DNA from: a virus
Reading direction: 5' to 3' (one strand)
Length of the DNA stretch: 26,544 bases
IMG/VR virus record: IMGVR_UViG_3300030419_004657
Span: 1 to 26,544 of that record
Part shown: one piece after another, positions 14,937 through 23,300 of the stretch
Position numbering within the stretch: the first letter of the stretch is position 1
Layout of the letters: the number at the start of each line of letters is the position of its first letter
Translations under genes and position numbers: made by a program
Notes under the pieces: generated by a model
Seen by the model: only the letters and a program-made list of their open reading frames with translations
Database searches by the model: none
What the model was told of the DNA's origin: nothing

Positions 14937-15282
14937 AATTGTGAGCATAGCGGGGATGTGTTGTATACTAACCGCTCAAAGTAACATTGCTACTAGTACT
15001 GATGGTGATGTTTATTTAATTTGGGATACAGGCCAAACAATCATGTTTGAGTCAGTAACTACAGGTAATACTTTACAAATAGAGAAGGAAAACTATGTTG
15101 AAAGCAGTTATAACGACGGACATACATTTGAGAACAACAGACAAATATGGAAAAATCTTACCGAACGGGAGAAGCTCAAGACTCCAGGATTGTCTGGATC
15201 ACTTGACAAAGAGTGTAAACTATGCAATAGAACACAACGCGACTCATTGGATATGTCTGGGCGACGTATTCGACAAGATTAA
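14926..15282 (+). CDS. Possible overlapping ORF with hydrophobic N-terminus
   Basis: An ORF of 118 codons from ATG 14926 (further in-frame starts at 14917, 14920 and 14923) to 15282. It fills the otherwise gene-free 158 bases between the glycosyltransferase and SbcD-like genes, then runs 188 bases into the SbcD-like gene in another frame. The N-terminus MLNKIVSIAGMCCILTAQSN looks like a weak signal or membrane-targeting segment, followed by plausible beta-strand sequence (GDVYLIWDTGQTIMFES). The SbcD-like frame uses unusual G/C-ending codons exactly over the overlap, which could reflect dual coding. It may also be only the remnant of a gene whose 3' end was lost. Family not recognised. Confidence 0.35.
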   Translation: MLNKIVSIAGMCCILTAQSNIATSTDGDVYLIWDTGQTIMFESVTTGNTLQIEKENYVESSYNDGHTFENNRQIWKNLTEREKLKTPGLSGSLDKECKLCNRTQRDSLDMSGRRIRQD

Positions 15283-16162
15283 TCCCGCTGAAAGCTTAAG
15301 GAATGCTTTTGTTGAAACATTAGCCCCTCTTGTCCAAAATAAAATACCAATTATTGTATTGATTGGTAACCACGATACTGATGCTAAAGTATATAGCTTG
15401 ATGACTGAATCTTCAATTTTTAATATGTTAGATTCTGAAGCTATTACTGTATTAGACCAACCTTGTGAAATGGAATTAAATGGAGTTGAAACATTAATGA
15501 TTCCTTGGACAACTGATGATGTTGTAGCTGATTGGCTAACTAAACATAAAAATAAAATTGTATTTGGCCACTGGGGAGTTGATGGTGCTCTTGTATCTGG
15601 GACTGAATTTGTTTTAAGTTTAGGGGTTAGTCCAAAATTATTCGACCATCACCGTTATACTTATTTAGGTCATTATCATAAACCACAAGCTACAAAAAAG
15701 TGGATGTATATTGGTAGCTTACATAAGGTTGATTTTGGGGAACGTAATGATAAAAAAGGTTTTCTATGGCTTGAAGCTACTAATGATAAAATTGAACATA
15801 AATTTATTGATGTAAACGATAGACCATTTTTTCAACATACAATTACTGAGGCAGAAGACCCTAACTTTGAACAATTATATAAATGGGAGAGTTTAGAAGA
15901 TTATGTCGTTAAGTTAATATTTGTTGGAGAGGAAGACTGGTATTTAAGGTTTAATATGGGAGAAGTCCGAAGTAGAATATTAAAGTCTTTAGGGGCACAT
16001 AAATTATTTTTTGAACATAGAGGTTTACATGAATCTCGTATTAGAGTACCTGAAATAAATGCAACAACTTCATGGCAAGAAGGTGTTGAAGTTTATTGTA
16101 AAAAACAACAAAGACCCGATATGGTAGATTTAGGAATGGATATTTTAAAAGAAGTATTATGA
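15095..16162 (+). CDS. SbcD/gp47-like recombination nuclease subunit (metallophosphoesterase)
   Basis: A 355-residue calcineurin-like phosphoesterase. The di-metal site motifs are complete: DIH (9-11), GDVFD (56-60), GNHD (91-94), FGHWG and LGHYHKP at about 195. This order is that of Mre11/SbcD and T4 gp47. It should form the nuclease of a complex with the SbcC-like protein encoded immediately downstream (ATGA overlap), processing DNA ends for recombination and repair. The start at 15095 has AGAAGGA upstream and a stop codon shortly before it in the same frame. About 29 of the first 63 codons end in G or C, against about 13 of the next 61, by hand count. Confidence 0.9.
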   Translation: MLKAVITTDIHLRTTDKYGKILPNGRSSRLQDCLDHLTKSVNYAIEHNATHWICLGDVFDKINPAESLRNAFVETLAPLVQNKIPIIVLIGNHDTDAKVYSLMTESSIFNMLDSEAITVLDQPCEMELNGVETLMIPWTTDDVVADWLTKHKNKIVFGHWGVDGALVSGTEFVLSLGVSPKLFDHHRYTYLGHYHKPQATKKWMYIGSLHKVDFGERNDKKGFLWLEATNDKIEHKFIDVNDRPFFQHTITEAEDPNFEQLYKWESLEDYVVKLIFVGEEDWYLRFNMGEVRSRILKSLGAHKLFFEHRGLHESRIRVPEINATTSWQEGVEVYCKKQQRPDMVDLGMDILKEVL

Positions 16163-18267
16163 GAATAAAGCATTTAAATATAACGAATTTTGGCGCATTT
16201 GGTGAAGACGTTAATATTGATTTTGATAGATACGACCCAAACGACAAGATACTAATAATAGGAGAGAACAATGATGCAGCGGGTGCTGACAGTAATGGAG
16301 CAGGCAAAAGTACTTTGCTTAACGCTATTAGCTGGGCTATTTTCGGCCGTTTGCCTAATAGCATTGACAGTGACGATGTTATCCGTCGGGGTACTACTAG
16401 CGTTCGGGTTTGTTTACGACTTCTTGATGAGCAAGAAAGAGAAATACAGATTGTTAGGAAAAGACAACTAAAAGGTAAACATGATTTACAATGGTTTATT
16501 GATGGAGAGAGTGAAACTCAACGGACGATGAAACAAACTCAACATTCTTTATTAAATTATTTTGGGATATTAGAGAATAATACTGAATATTTTTCAGACT
16601 TCTTAAATACTACATACTTTAGTGTTGATGCTGTAAAAGCTTTTGCAGGGAAGAAGTCTACCTCTAAAGATAGAATGGATTTAATTTCTAGGTTTTTAAA
16701 TTTAGAAGTTTTAGAAAAATCTACTTCTAAATCTAAAATTTATGCTAATAGATTAAAAAGTGATTTAAAAGTAATTCAAGGTAAGGTTGAGTTTTTAAGA
16801 AATAAATTAGACGAAGGCTTTAATAAAGAACAGATAGAGTCTGATATTCAAGAGTATGAAAGTAGTAAAAAAGTAATTAAAGCTGATATTAGAAAATTAA
16901 AACAACAACATGAGGCTGCTTTACATTATGAAGATATTAGCAACCAAATAGTTGATGTAGATAGTCATATAGAGCATTATAATAATGAATTGAAGACTAT
17001 TGTAGATCTTTATCAAAATCAAATAAAAGATCTAGAAAATAAGCTGTCTAATTCAAGCGCTATCAAAGAAAATATAGAAAAGCTACAAGAACAATCAATA
17101 GCAAAAGCTGACGCTCTTAAAGACAAAGATTTAGATAAATTTACTACTTGGCTTGAAAAAGGTAAAACTAAGTGGAATCATCTTTCAAAAGAGATGCTTC
17201 AATTAAAGCCACAATTACGAAAACCGCAATATTGCCCGGATTGTAATACTGAATTAATGGTTGAAGACGGAGTTATTAAAGCTTATGATAGTAAAGATAT
17301 TGAAGCTAAGCTGGATAAGTTAACGGGAGAATTAGATAAAACAAAAAGCTTAGTAGATGAAAAACAAGCTGAATATGATGGTCTAATAAAAACGCAGGAT
17401 GAAGTAGTAAAACTTCAAAATGATATTAAATATAATTATAAATTATTAGAGGGCGTCCAAAACATACCATCTGATATACAAGATTTAAAATCTAAAATTA
17501 CACAAAAGCAAGAATCACATAAAGTTGATGTTAAAGAATTATCTAAGAAGAAATTAGGATTAGAACTTAAACTACGTAAGTTTAATAAAGATGATGACCT
17601 TACTACTTATGACTTAGAAAGAGGTATAGAATCTGCTAAGAAGAAAGCTTCTGATATTACTGATGAAATCGCTCGATTAAAAGCACAACTAGATAGTAGA
17701 GCTCACGACCAGGATGCATTAGATAAAATGGTAGAAGAAGAATCAGGCTTTTTAGAGAAGATTGCTAATTATACATATTGGGTTGAAGGTTTTCCTGCTA
17801 TACGCCGTTGGATGATTGAAGCTTTTTTACCTTCATTTGAACAACAAACTAATGGATATTTAAATAAGATGGAAGTAGGTATGAGATGCCGCTTTGATAC
17901 TTTAACCGAAAAGAAATCAGGTAAAGGTGAATTTAAAGAAGCTTTTGATTTAGCCATTATTGATGAAAATAATGAAAAAAGAGATTTAGAAACCTATTCT
18001 TCAGGTGAAGCTAAGCGTATTGGGGTCTGTGTAGGTTTTGCATTAAGAGAATTGACTTTAACGAAAGGATATTCTAATTTTAATTTTCTAATGATGGATG
18101 AAGTTATCGATTCATTAGATGAAACGGGAATCGGGGAGTTTTTTAATTTACTACAAAGTATTTCTGGTATGAAATTATTAATTACTCATAACTCTGATTT
18201 AAAGACTCGTTTCGCGAATACTATAATAATTAGAAAACAGGACGGTGTTTCAACCGTTATACAATAA
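16159..18267 (+). CDS. SbcC/gp46-like recombination ATPase subunit
   Basis: A 702-residue Rad50/SbcC-type ABC ATPase. Residues 42-54 (GADSNGAGKSTLL) are Walker A. A long coiled coil occupies roughly residues 200-540 and is interrupted by a zinc hook, CPDC (Cys359, Cys362), that dimerises two complexes. The signature YSSGEAKRIG is at about 613-622, and Walker B LMMDEVIDSLDE at about 644-655. It pairs with the upstream SbcD-like nuclease, as T4 gp46 does with gp47. The protein is shorter than bacterial SbcC (about 1000 residues), as usual for phages. A start overlap of four bases indicates coupled translation. Confidence 0.92.
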   Translation: MRIKHLNITNFGAFGEDVNIDFDRYDPNDKILIIGENNDAAGADSNGAGKSTLLNAISWAIFGRLPNSIDSDDVIRRGTTSVRVCLRLLDEQEREIQIVRKRQLKGKHDLQWFIDGESETQRTMKQTQHSLLNYFGILENNTEYFSDFLNTTYFSVDAVKAFAGKKSTSKDRMDLISRFLNLEVLEKSTSKSKIYANRLKSDLKVIQGKVEFLRNKLDEGFNKEQIESDIQEYESSKKVIKADIRKLKQQHEAALHYEDISNQIVDVDSHIEHYNNELKTIVDLYQNQIKDLENKLSNSSAIKENIEKLQEQSIAKADALKDKDLDKFTTWLEKGKTKWNHLSKEMLQLKPQLRKPQYCPDCNTELMVEDGVIKAYDSKDIEAKLDKLTGELDKTKSLVDEKQAEYDGLIKTQDEVVKLQNDIKYNYKLLEGVQNIPSDIQDLKSKITQKQESHKVDVKELSKKKLGLELKLRKFNKDDDLTTYDLERGIESAKKKASDITDEIARLKAQLDSRAHDQDALDKMVEEESGFLEKIANYTYWVEGFPAIRRWMIEAFLPSFEQQTNGYLNKMEVGMRCRFDTLTEKKSGKGEFKEAFDLAIIDENNEKRDLETYSSGEAKRIGVCVGFALRELTLTKGYSNFNFLMMDEVIDSLDETGIGEFFNLLQSISGMKLLITHNSDLKTRFANTIIIRKQDGVSTVIQ
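16271..16471 (+). CDS. Possible embedded ORF, two-helix membrane protein, inside the SbcC-like gene
   Basis: A 66-codon ORF in the +1 frame relative to the SbcC-like gene. It has AGGAG at 16260-16264 six bases before its ATG, an ideal spacing. Residues 13-53 are strongly hydrophobic and could form two membrane helices, followed by a basic tail (MSKKEKYRLLGKDN), a holin-like layout. Against it: the ribosome-binding-like bases also encode the conserved glycine-glutamate before the Walker A loop, and third-position pyrimidines naturally produce hydrophobic residues in this frame. Treated as a candidate only. Confidence 0.2.
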   Translation: MMQRVLTVMEQAKVLCLTLLAGLFSAVCLIALTVTMLSVGVLLAFGFVYDFLMSKKEKYRLLGKDN

Positions 18268-18276
18268 GGAGCTAAA

Positions 18277-18627
18277 ATGGCACAAAAAAAGAAAAAGACC
18301 GTAACAGCTACTAAAATTACTCCAGTACTAGCGGATGGTACGTTAGAGAATGCTGATGAGCAAATAGACGTAAAAAAAGAAACAAAATCTCAACAGGATT
18401 TTCAACAGTTATGCTTAGACATTGCTGAAGTATTAAGATCTGACTCTGGTAATAAATTAAGTTGCCGTATCAAGGTGTTAGTAGAAGACTCATCTGCTGT
18501 AATATATCAGGGGATGTTAAGTAATGTTTGGGGTAGAGTAAAAGCTGACGGAAGACATGCAATATATCGTCATGCTTTAAAGCAAGTTTTATTAGAAGAT
18601 CCTCGAACGGCACATCTTTGTGATTAA
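18277..18627 (+). CDS. Hypothetical protein, 116 aa
   Basis: ATG at 18277 with AAGGAG at 18266-18271 upstream, 9 bases after the SbcC-like stop. The N-terminus is very Lys-rich (AQKKKKTVTATK), residues 15-45 are polar and probably flexible, and residues 45-116 look folded, with a helix (DFQQLCLDIAEVL) and strands (KLSCRIKVLVED, SAVIYQGML). No known motif or membrane segment is visible. It ends LCD. The 45 bases after it contain only a short inverted repeat and the next ribosome binding site. Confidence 0.65.
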   Translation: MAQKKKKTVTATKITPVLADGTLENADEQIDVKKETKSQQDFQQLCLDIAEVLRSDSGNKLSCRIKVLVEDSSAVIYQGMLSNVWGRVKADGRHAIYRHALKQVLLEDPRTAHLCD

Positions 18628-18630
18628 ATT

Positions 18631-18649
18631 TGGGTGACACTTTAACCCA
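18631..18649 (+). repeat. Short inverted repeat between two small genes
   Basis: TGGGT (18631-18635) and ACCCA (18645-18649) could form a 5-base stem with a 9-base loop just after the stop of the 116-residue gene and before the next ribosome binding site (AGGAGA at 18660-18665). No T-run follows, so it is not a convincing terminator. It could be chance. Confidence 0.2.
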
Positions 18650-18672
18650 TTAAAATCACAGGAGATAAATTA

Positions 18673-18951
18673 ATGAAACAGGTAATACTAAAAATGATTG
18701 CAGATCACATGTTTAACGAAGAAACAAAAGGTAAGATTATTACTAAACTTAATGAAAACGTTGACATTCCAATCATTGGCGAAGGAACCGAGCAGAAGAT
18801 CTTAGAGGCTTTATATGAAACTATTGAAGCAACTATGAAAGAAGTACTCTTCGAAGAAGAAATGGAAGAACCAATGGAAGATCTAGAAATAGAAGAACCA
18901 GTGGAAGAACCAATCGAAGAAGAAATAGCTGAAGAAGACGCCGAAGAATAA
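18673..18951 (+). CDS. Small acidic protein, 92 aa, with Glu/Pro-rich tail
   Basis: ATG at 18673 with AGGAGA at 18660-18665 as ribosome binding site. Residues 1-58 are a probable helical domain (QVILKMIADHMF, KIITKLNENV, IPIIGEGTEQKILEALYETIEATM). Residues 60-92 are extremely acidic, with repeats of Glu-Glu-Pro, ending EEDAEE. It is the last plus-strand gene before the convergent terminator. Acidic tails of this type occur in DNA mimics and in proteins that bind basic partners, but nothing more specific can be said. Confidence 0.65.
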   Translation: MKQVILKMIADHMFNEETKGKIITKLNENVDIPIIGEGTEQKILEALYETIEATMKEVLFEEEMEEPMEDLEIEEPVEEPIEEEIAEEDAEE

Positions 18952-18953
18952 TT

Positions 18954-18976
18954 CAAACATACCTCCTATTTGTTTG
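18954..18976. repeat. Inverted repeat with ACCTCCT in the loop
   Basis: CAAACA (18954-18959) and TGTTTG (18971-18976) form a 6-base stem around an 11-base loop. The loop reads TACCTCCTATT on the plus strand, an anti-Shine-Dalgarno-like sequence, and AGGAGGT on the minus strand. It lies directly after the last plus-strand stop and before the main terminator hairpin. Its role, if any, is unknown. Confidence 0.3.
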
Positions 18977-18982
18977 TAAAAA

Positions 18983-19015
18983 GAGAAACCCCGGCCATTA
19001 TGGTCGGGGTTTCTT
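18983..19015. terminator. Strong hairpin terminator between convergent gene blocks
   Basis: GAAACCCCGGCC (18985-18996) pairs with GGTCGGGGTTTC (19002-19013) through a 12-base stem with one G-T pair and a 5-base loop ATTAT; flanking bases can extend it by one or two pairs. Read on the minus strand the stem is followed by TCTCTTTTTA, a good U-tract, so it should terminate the minus-strand virion transcripts. On the plus strand the tail is weak (TTTCTTGG), but the stem alone may slow polymerase. The position at the junction of convergent blocks fits a shared terminator. Confidence 0.85.
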
Positions 19016-19019
19016 GGTG

Positions 19020-19049
19020 ATACACGGTTAGGGAAGGGAGGTCGTGTAT
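19020..19049. repeat. Inverted repeat with purine-rich loop next to the terminator
   Basis: ATACACG (19020-19026) and CGTGTAT (19043-19049) form a perfect 7-base stem around a 16-base loop that contains GGGAAGGGAGG on the plus strand. It lies between the main terminator and the stop codon of the minus-strand structural gene, so minus-strand transcripts would carry this hairpin upstream of the terminator. It could stabilise the mRNA end or be a protein site; function unknown. Confidence 0.4.
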
Positions 19050-19054
19050 AAAAT

Positions 19055-20146
19055 CTATTTTTCGTCGGTATCTAGTTCTACATCTTGAGTTTTAGATTGA
19101 GAGTTATTAGTAAATGTAATAGTCCTAGTTTCTCCCGGAGTGTCAAAAGCAGCAGGATTATATAAAACTTTAACATAGTAAGTTCCCGTAAAAGAGGAAC
19201 TATGTGTAATAGTTTGAGTAGTACCACTTACTGCATTAGTATCGGTTGATGTAGGATAGCCCGTAGTACTTACTAAAACTTTTAAAGTTCCACCTTCTAT
19301 AGGTGCTTGCCACGTGATAACTGTATTACCACTTCCATTAGTTAATGGGACTGTAAAGCTTGTTGCATCCCAAGAAGCTATAGTGAATGGATTTAATAAA
19401 GGTGTAGTTCCATGAACTGAAGTATTACCCCATGAAGTACTTCCACCTCCACTTACTGCCCCACCAGGACTAACCGTAAAACTATTTGTTGCAAATCTAG
19501 GATGCGCCATTGGTATACCCGTAAAAAACATCTGTTGACCCCCACTAGTACCTGCATATTGAGCGTGATTCCAAAGGTCAAACCAAGAATCGGGATTAGT
19601 AGGGTGAACTAATGTAGGTCTTAATACAAAAAGGTCTTGAATACGTCCTGCATGATTAATACTATGCATTCCGATTGTATTTTCAGCCCAAGTACTATTA
19701 CTACCATAAGAAACATACTCACTGGCGTTTGCAGTATCACTATCTGCTGAAGCAATATAATCGTATTGACCAATCTCTCCCGCATACATGAAAGTACTTC
19801 TATAACTACCTTCATGAAATTTCTCAGCTGTAGTTCCACTACCTATAGTAAATTCTGGGGAAGGCATAGAGAAATTAAAACAGAAATGATGATAGCCTGT
19901 ACGACAGTCTTTTTTAACACAAGCATTTTCAAAAGCTATCCCTTGTAGTGTAGTATACATACCAAGAAAATGATGCCAACCATTATGAGTTGATGATACA
20001 TGTAATCTATAAGCAACCGAAGCAAAAGTTCTACCTCGATTATTAAAAGCGTTATATCCAACTTCAGGCGTTCCAACTACCCCTCCATAAAAATTATCAA
20101 TCTGTGAAGAGGAAGGAGTAAAGTCTGTCCAATGTGATACTCTCAT
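19055..20146 (-). CDS. Virion structural protein with Ig-like C-terminal domain (tail or fibre)
   Basis: A 363-residue protein rich in Ser, Thr, Gly and aromatic residues, as expected of phage surface proteins. Residues 1-225 are probably a beta-rich domain with many His and Trp (HNGWHHFLGMY, GYHHFCFNFSMP, WFDLWNHAQYAG). Residues 230-363 look like one or two Ig-like domains (GNTVITWQAP, GTLKVLVSTTGYP, GTYYVKVLYNP), ending in an acidic tail. It is the last gene of the minus-strand block, overlapping the small membrane-protein gene by ATGA. A host-recognition or tail-decoration role is likely from composition and position, but no specific family is recognised. Confidence 0.65.
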   Translation of the reverse strand: MRVSHWTDFTPSSSQIDNFYGGVVGTPEVGYNAFNNRGRTFASVAYRLHVSSTHNGWHHFLGMYTTLQGIAFENACVKKDCRTGYHHFCFNFSMPSPEFTIGSGTTAEKFHEGSYRSTFMYAGEIGQYDYIASADSDTANASEYVSYGSNSTWAENTIGMHSINHAGRIQDLFVLRPTLVHPTNPDSWFDLWNHAQYAGTSGGQQMFFTGIPMAHPRFATNSFTVSPGGAVSGGGSTSWGNTSVHGTTPLLNPFTIASWDATSFTVPLTNGSGNTVITWQAPIEGGTLKVLVSTTGYPTSTDTNAVSGTTQTITHSSSFTGTYYVKVLYNPAAFDTPGETRTITFTNNSQSKTQDVELDTDEK

Positions 20147-20394
20147 TTCTTATCCTTTGCTTTATTTGAATGCTTGAACCAGAAATCAATTACTTTTCCA
20201 AACATTGCTATAAACCCACCTAATAATATATTCAATAAATCTCTATGAGTGTCATCTAATTCTAAAGTAGGATGGAATAATAAATATAATACCCAAGCAA
20301 ATAACGCAAACATCAGTAAACTGATAGTAAATTGCATCCAATCAGGTAATCCATCCCCTTGATGTATTACATCTCTATCTTTAATATTTTTCAT
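20143..20394 (-). CDS. Small two-helix membrane protein, possible holin
   Basis: An 83-residue protein with two predicted membrane helices: residues 20-41 (MQFTISLLMFALFAWVLYLL) and 53-73 (LLNILLGGFIAMFGKVIDFWF). A charged N-terminus (MKNIKDRDVIHQGDG) precedes them, an acidic loop (ELDDTHRD) separates them, and a Lys-rich tail (KHSNKAKDKK) follows. Size, topology and basic tail fit phage holins, which time lysis by making inner-membrane holes. No endolysin gene is visible nearby, so the role rests on topology alone. It overlaps the giant tail protein gene by 14 bases, with AGGAC upstream of the ATG. Confidence 0.6.
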   Translation of the reverse strand: MKNIKDRDVIHQGDGLPDWMQFTISLLMFALFAWVLYLLFHPTLELDDTHRDLLNILLGGFIAMFGKVIDFWFKHSNKAKDKK

Positions 20395-23300
20395 CTGTCC
20401 TAAATTTAACCGTAGTTTTCAATGCTTTAACATTGGTTGATATTTCTCTTAAATAACCTGATACTGAAAATTCTGATATTCCAGGGAACATAACTTCATC
20501 AATAATCTTTATTTTTCTCAATGCATTACCTGCTGGTACTGTAAAAGTTATTGTAGGATCAAAAGGTAAAGTAGCCTCAATAGCATACTTAGGATCTCCA
20601 TATTCTCTTAAATATTTTGAAGCCCAATATTCTGATTTATCATGTCTAATAAATCTATTATCTGGGAAGTTCCAATCTCTTTGACCATATTTAGCAATAG
20701 AGGTTGAATCTGCTGCTGTATAAATAGATCCTGAATCTTTTTCTAATCTAATTCCTTGGAATTTTAGATTAATAATATCTTTAGCATTAAATTTATCAGA
20801 AGTACTATCACATTTCCAAGACCAAGTCCCTAAACCTTCTGGTAGATCTTGTTGTAGAGAAGAATAAGGAGGAGGTTGTATAGCTCCATCTTCTGTTTGC
20901 AATATTAATGTGGCAGGAGCCATAGCATAATGAGCATTTAAAGTATCCCCCACTACAAAAGATGGATAAGTACCATTTAAATAAATATAAGCATTTTCTT
21001 CATCTATTGCTTTTATCCAAGCAGTCGGTCCTGAACTAAATATGCTAGTAGCAGCATTTGTTGTAGCTGTAGGTGAAGCACTATCTGCTTGGTCGGGTAA
21101 AGTTACGGTTTGTAGTTGTGATGTAGAAAGTGTAGTAACCAAGAATGAATAATGTTTATAGCTTTCTGGTGAATAAGAGGTAATCCTAGCACTAGCAAAA
21201 GGTCTAATATTATTTACTGTTAAACGAGTAACTGGCGTCCAAGTATGACCTGCACTTTCACAAGTAGATTTATCATTATAATGAGAATAGTTTCCTGCAG
21301 AACAAACCCCGTGGGAAGTATTTACATCATCTACTGCTGTAATCACTGTTACTCCTTCATCAGAATATCTTATACCATAATTTTTAACATTGGAACTTCC
21401 ATCACTATTAAGGTCACTTCCCGCATGGGCTGAAACAACGTTTATTGGAGTACCTGCTAATACTTCAAAACCTGGAGTAGATTCTAAGCTTAATTTATTT
21501 TTAGAAGTATCAACATCTGTTATGACTCTTCCTATTTGTTCATAGGTTGTAGGATTAGTAAATATTACTATTTCCCCTTTTTTAATAACTCTTTTTCCAC
21601 TAGCAAATAATGTATTTACATATACTGCAGCATCTGTAGTAGACATTTCTTTCATTACTACAACTTGTTTTGTTGGAGAGTGAGTTCTCCATTTAAATAA
21701 AGGTATTAATAGTCTACTACCTATATTAGTTATAGAATCTACTGCATTAGCTGTTGCTTCTGTTTCACTATCTTTAGTTAGTCTTCCCCCTCTAGTACAT
21801 ATTAAATTTACTGAAGCTTCTCTATGAGTTCTTGGAGTAATAGTAAATTCCCCATTAAATAATTGTTCATCAGTTAATACTTCTTCTCCTCCCACGTGTG
21901 TTACTTCCCACTCAATATCTTTAACCTGTGGTCTAAAAGGTTGAATAGAAATAACATTTCTAATATCATTATCAATGCCTTTTTTAATATCAATAACATC
22001 TCCATCAAGAGCATTTAAAGTGTGAGTGTTTGATTTCGAATCACGATTAATTAAGAAAAACTGTTCAACATCAAAACCAAATACCATATTGTTTGCTGTT
22101 GCCAATTTAGCTATAGCATCAAACCCTTTTAATCCTGTATAATCAGCAAGTTGTATTCTAGGATCAACTTCTCTATCATCAACTTTAAACCAGTGTTTAA
22201 TAGAGCCAAAAGCAAATTTAGATTTAGCTTTTTGAGAAGTCTGATACCAACCTCTATAATCATCAAATGCTGTAAATAGTGCTTCTCTTTCATTATCATT
22301 ACCTTTATCAACTAATCCCGTTACTACTTGACCGTGACCAATCATACCTTCATTACCATATAATTTTTTAGTAGTTGCAGGAGCTAAATCATCAATAAAA
22401 TTCCCCGCATTGAATGAACCTGCTGAAGCTGAATATAAATAATTTACTTTAATTCCAATCCCTATATTATCTCTAGTTGTAGAAGGAGATGGTGAAGCTT
22501 TTTGAATTCTGAAATATACGATACCATTATTAGTACCTATGTTTAAATCTGAAGCCCCAAACTTCCCTTGAGTATTAGTAAAACCTGTAAACCCTACTGC
22601 ATCATAACTTGTCCCATTTTGAATATCGTGATCTAAAACTTTTAAAGCATTACTTGTGCCTGCCCATACAAAAACTTCATGACAAGGTTCATAAGGACTA
22701 GAATCATTATATTCGGCTAATATAGAATCCCTTTTAAAACAAGTCCCAAATACTCCATTAGTACCATTGGTATTAGTACTCATATCACTGCTATAATGTA
22801 AGGTTAAGAATTTTCTAGTTTTATTATTAGCATTCCCTGCTGCATAATTAGCAAATCTTCCACTATCAGCACTGCCGTCCATATCTCCATTATAAACTGA
22901 AGCATCACTGGCTGAATCATAAATCTTTGTAGTACTAACAGAACCGGCAGAAAAACTACCTGTACCTAAAGCTACCCTATAAATATAACTACGGTTTAAA
23001 ATATCATCTTCATTAGATCCCGTGTATAAAGCACTGTGTGTTCTACTTTCATGAGTTGCAATATAAATATTACCTGATTCTCCACTACAAGCAGCAGTAC
23101 CATAAATTGGAACTACAGTATAACTGTGAGGTGTTACTGCTGATACACTTCGTGTAACAGGTGCAACATTTGTTGCTGTAATATCTGCAAGTGTTTTATC
23201 TTCACATTTATAAGAAGTCCATTTTAAATTGAAGTGGCCAGGGTTACTGGCTGTTGCGTCTGGATCCCAACGAAATCTTGAACCATCTGCAGGAGCAGTA

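Noticed and set aside
16041-16364. 107-codon minus-strand ORF across the SbcD/SbcC junction
   Set aside because: Antisense to two genes with intact motifs; its hydrophobic content follows from the complementary frame.
18628-18672. Terminator or promoter between the 116- and 92-residue genes
   Set aside because: The 5-base inverted repeat has no T-run, and no credible -35/-10 pair is present.
18705-18956. Minus-strand ORF preceded by AGGAGGT opposite the acidic 92-residue gene
   Set aside because: The product is a Ser/Ile low-complexity mirror of Glu-rich codons, and the AGGAGGT sits at the wrong distance from its listed start (it directly abuts a different ATG).
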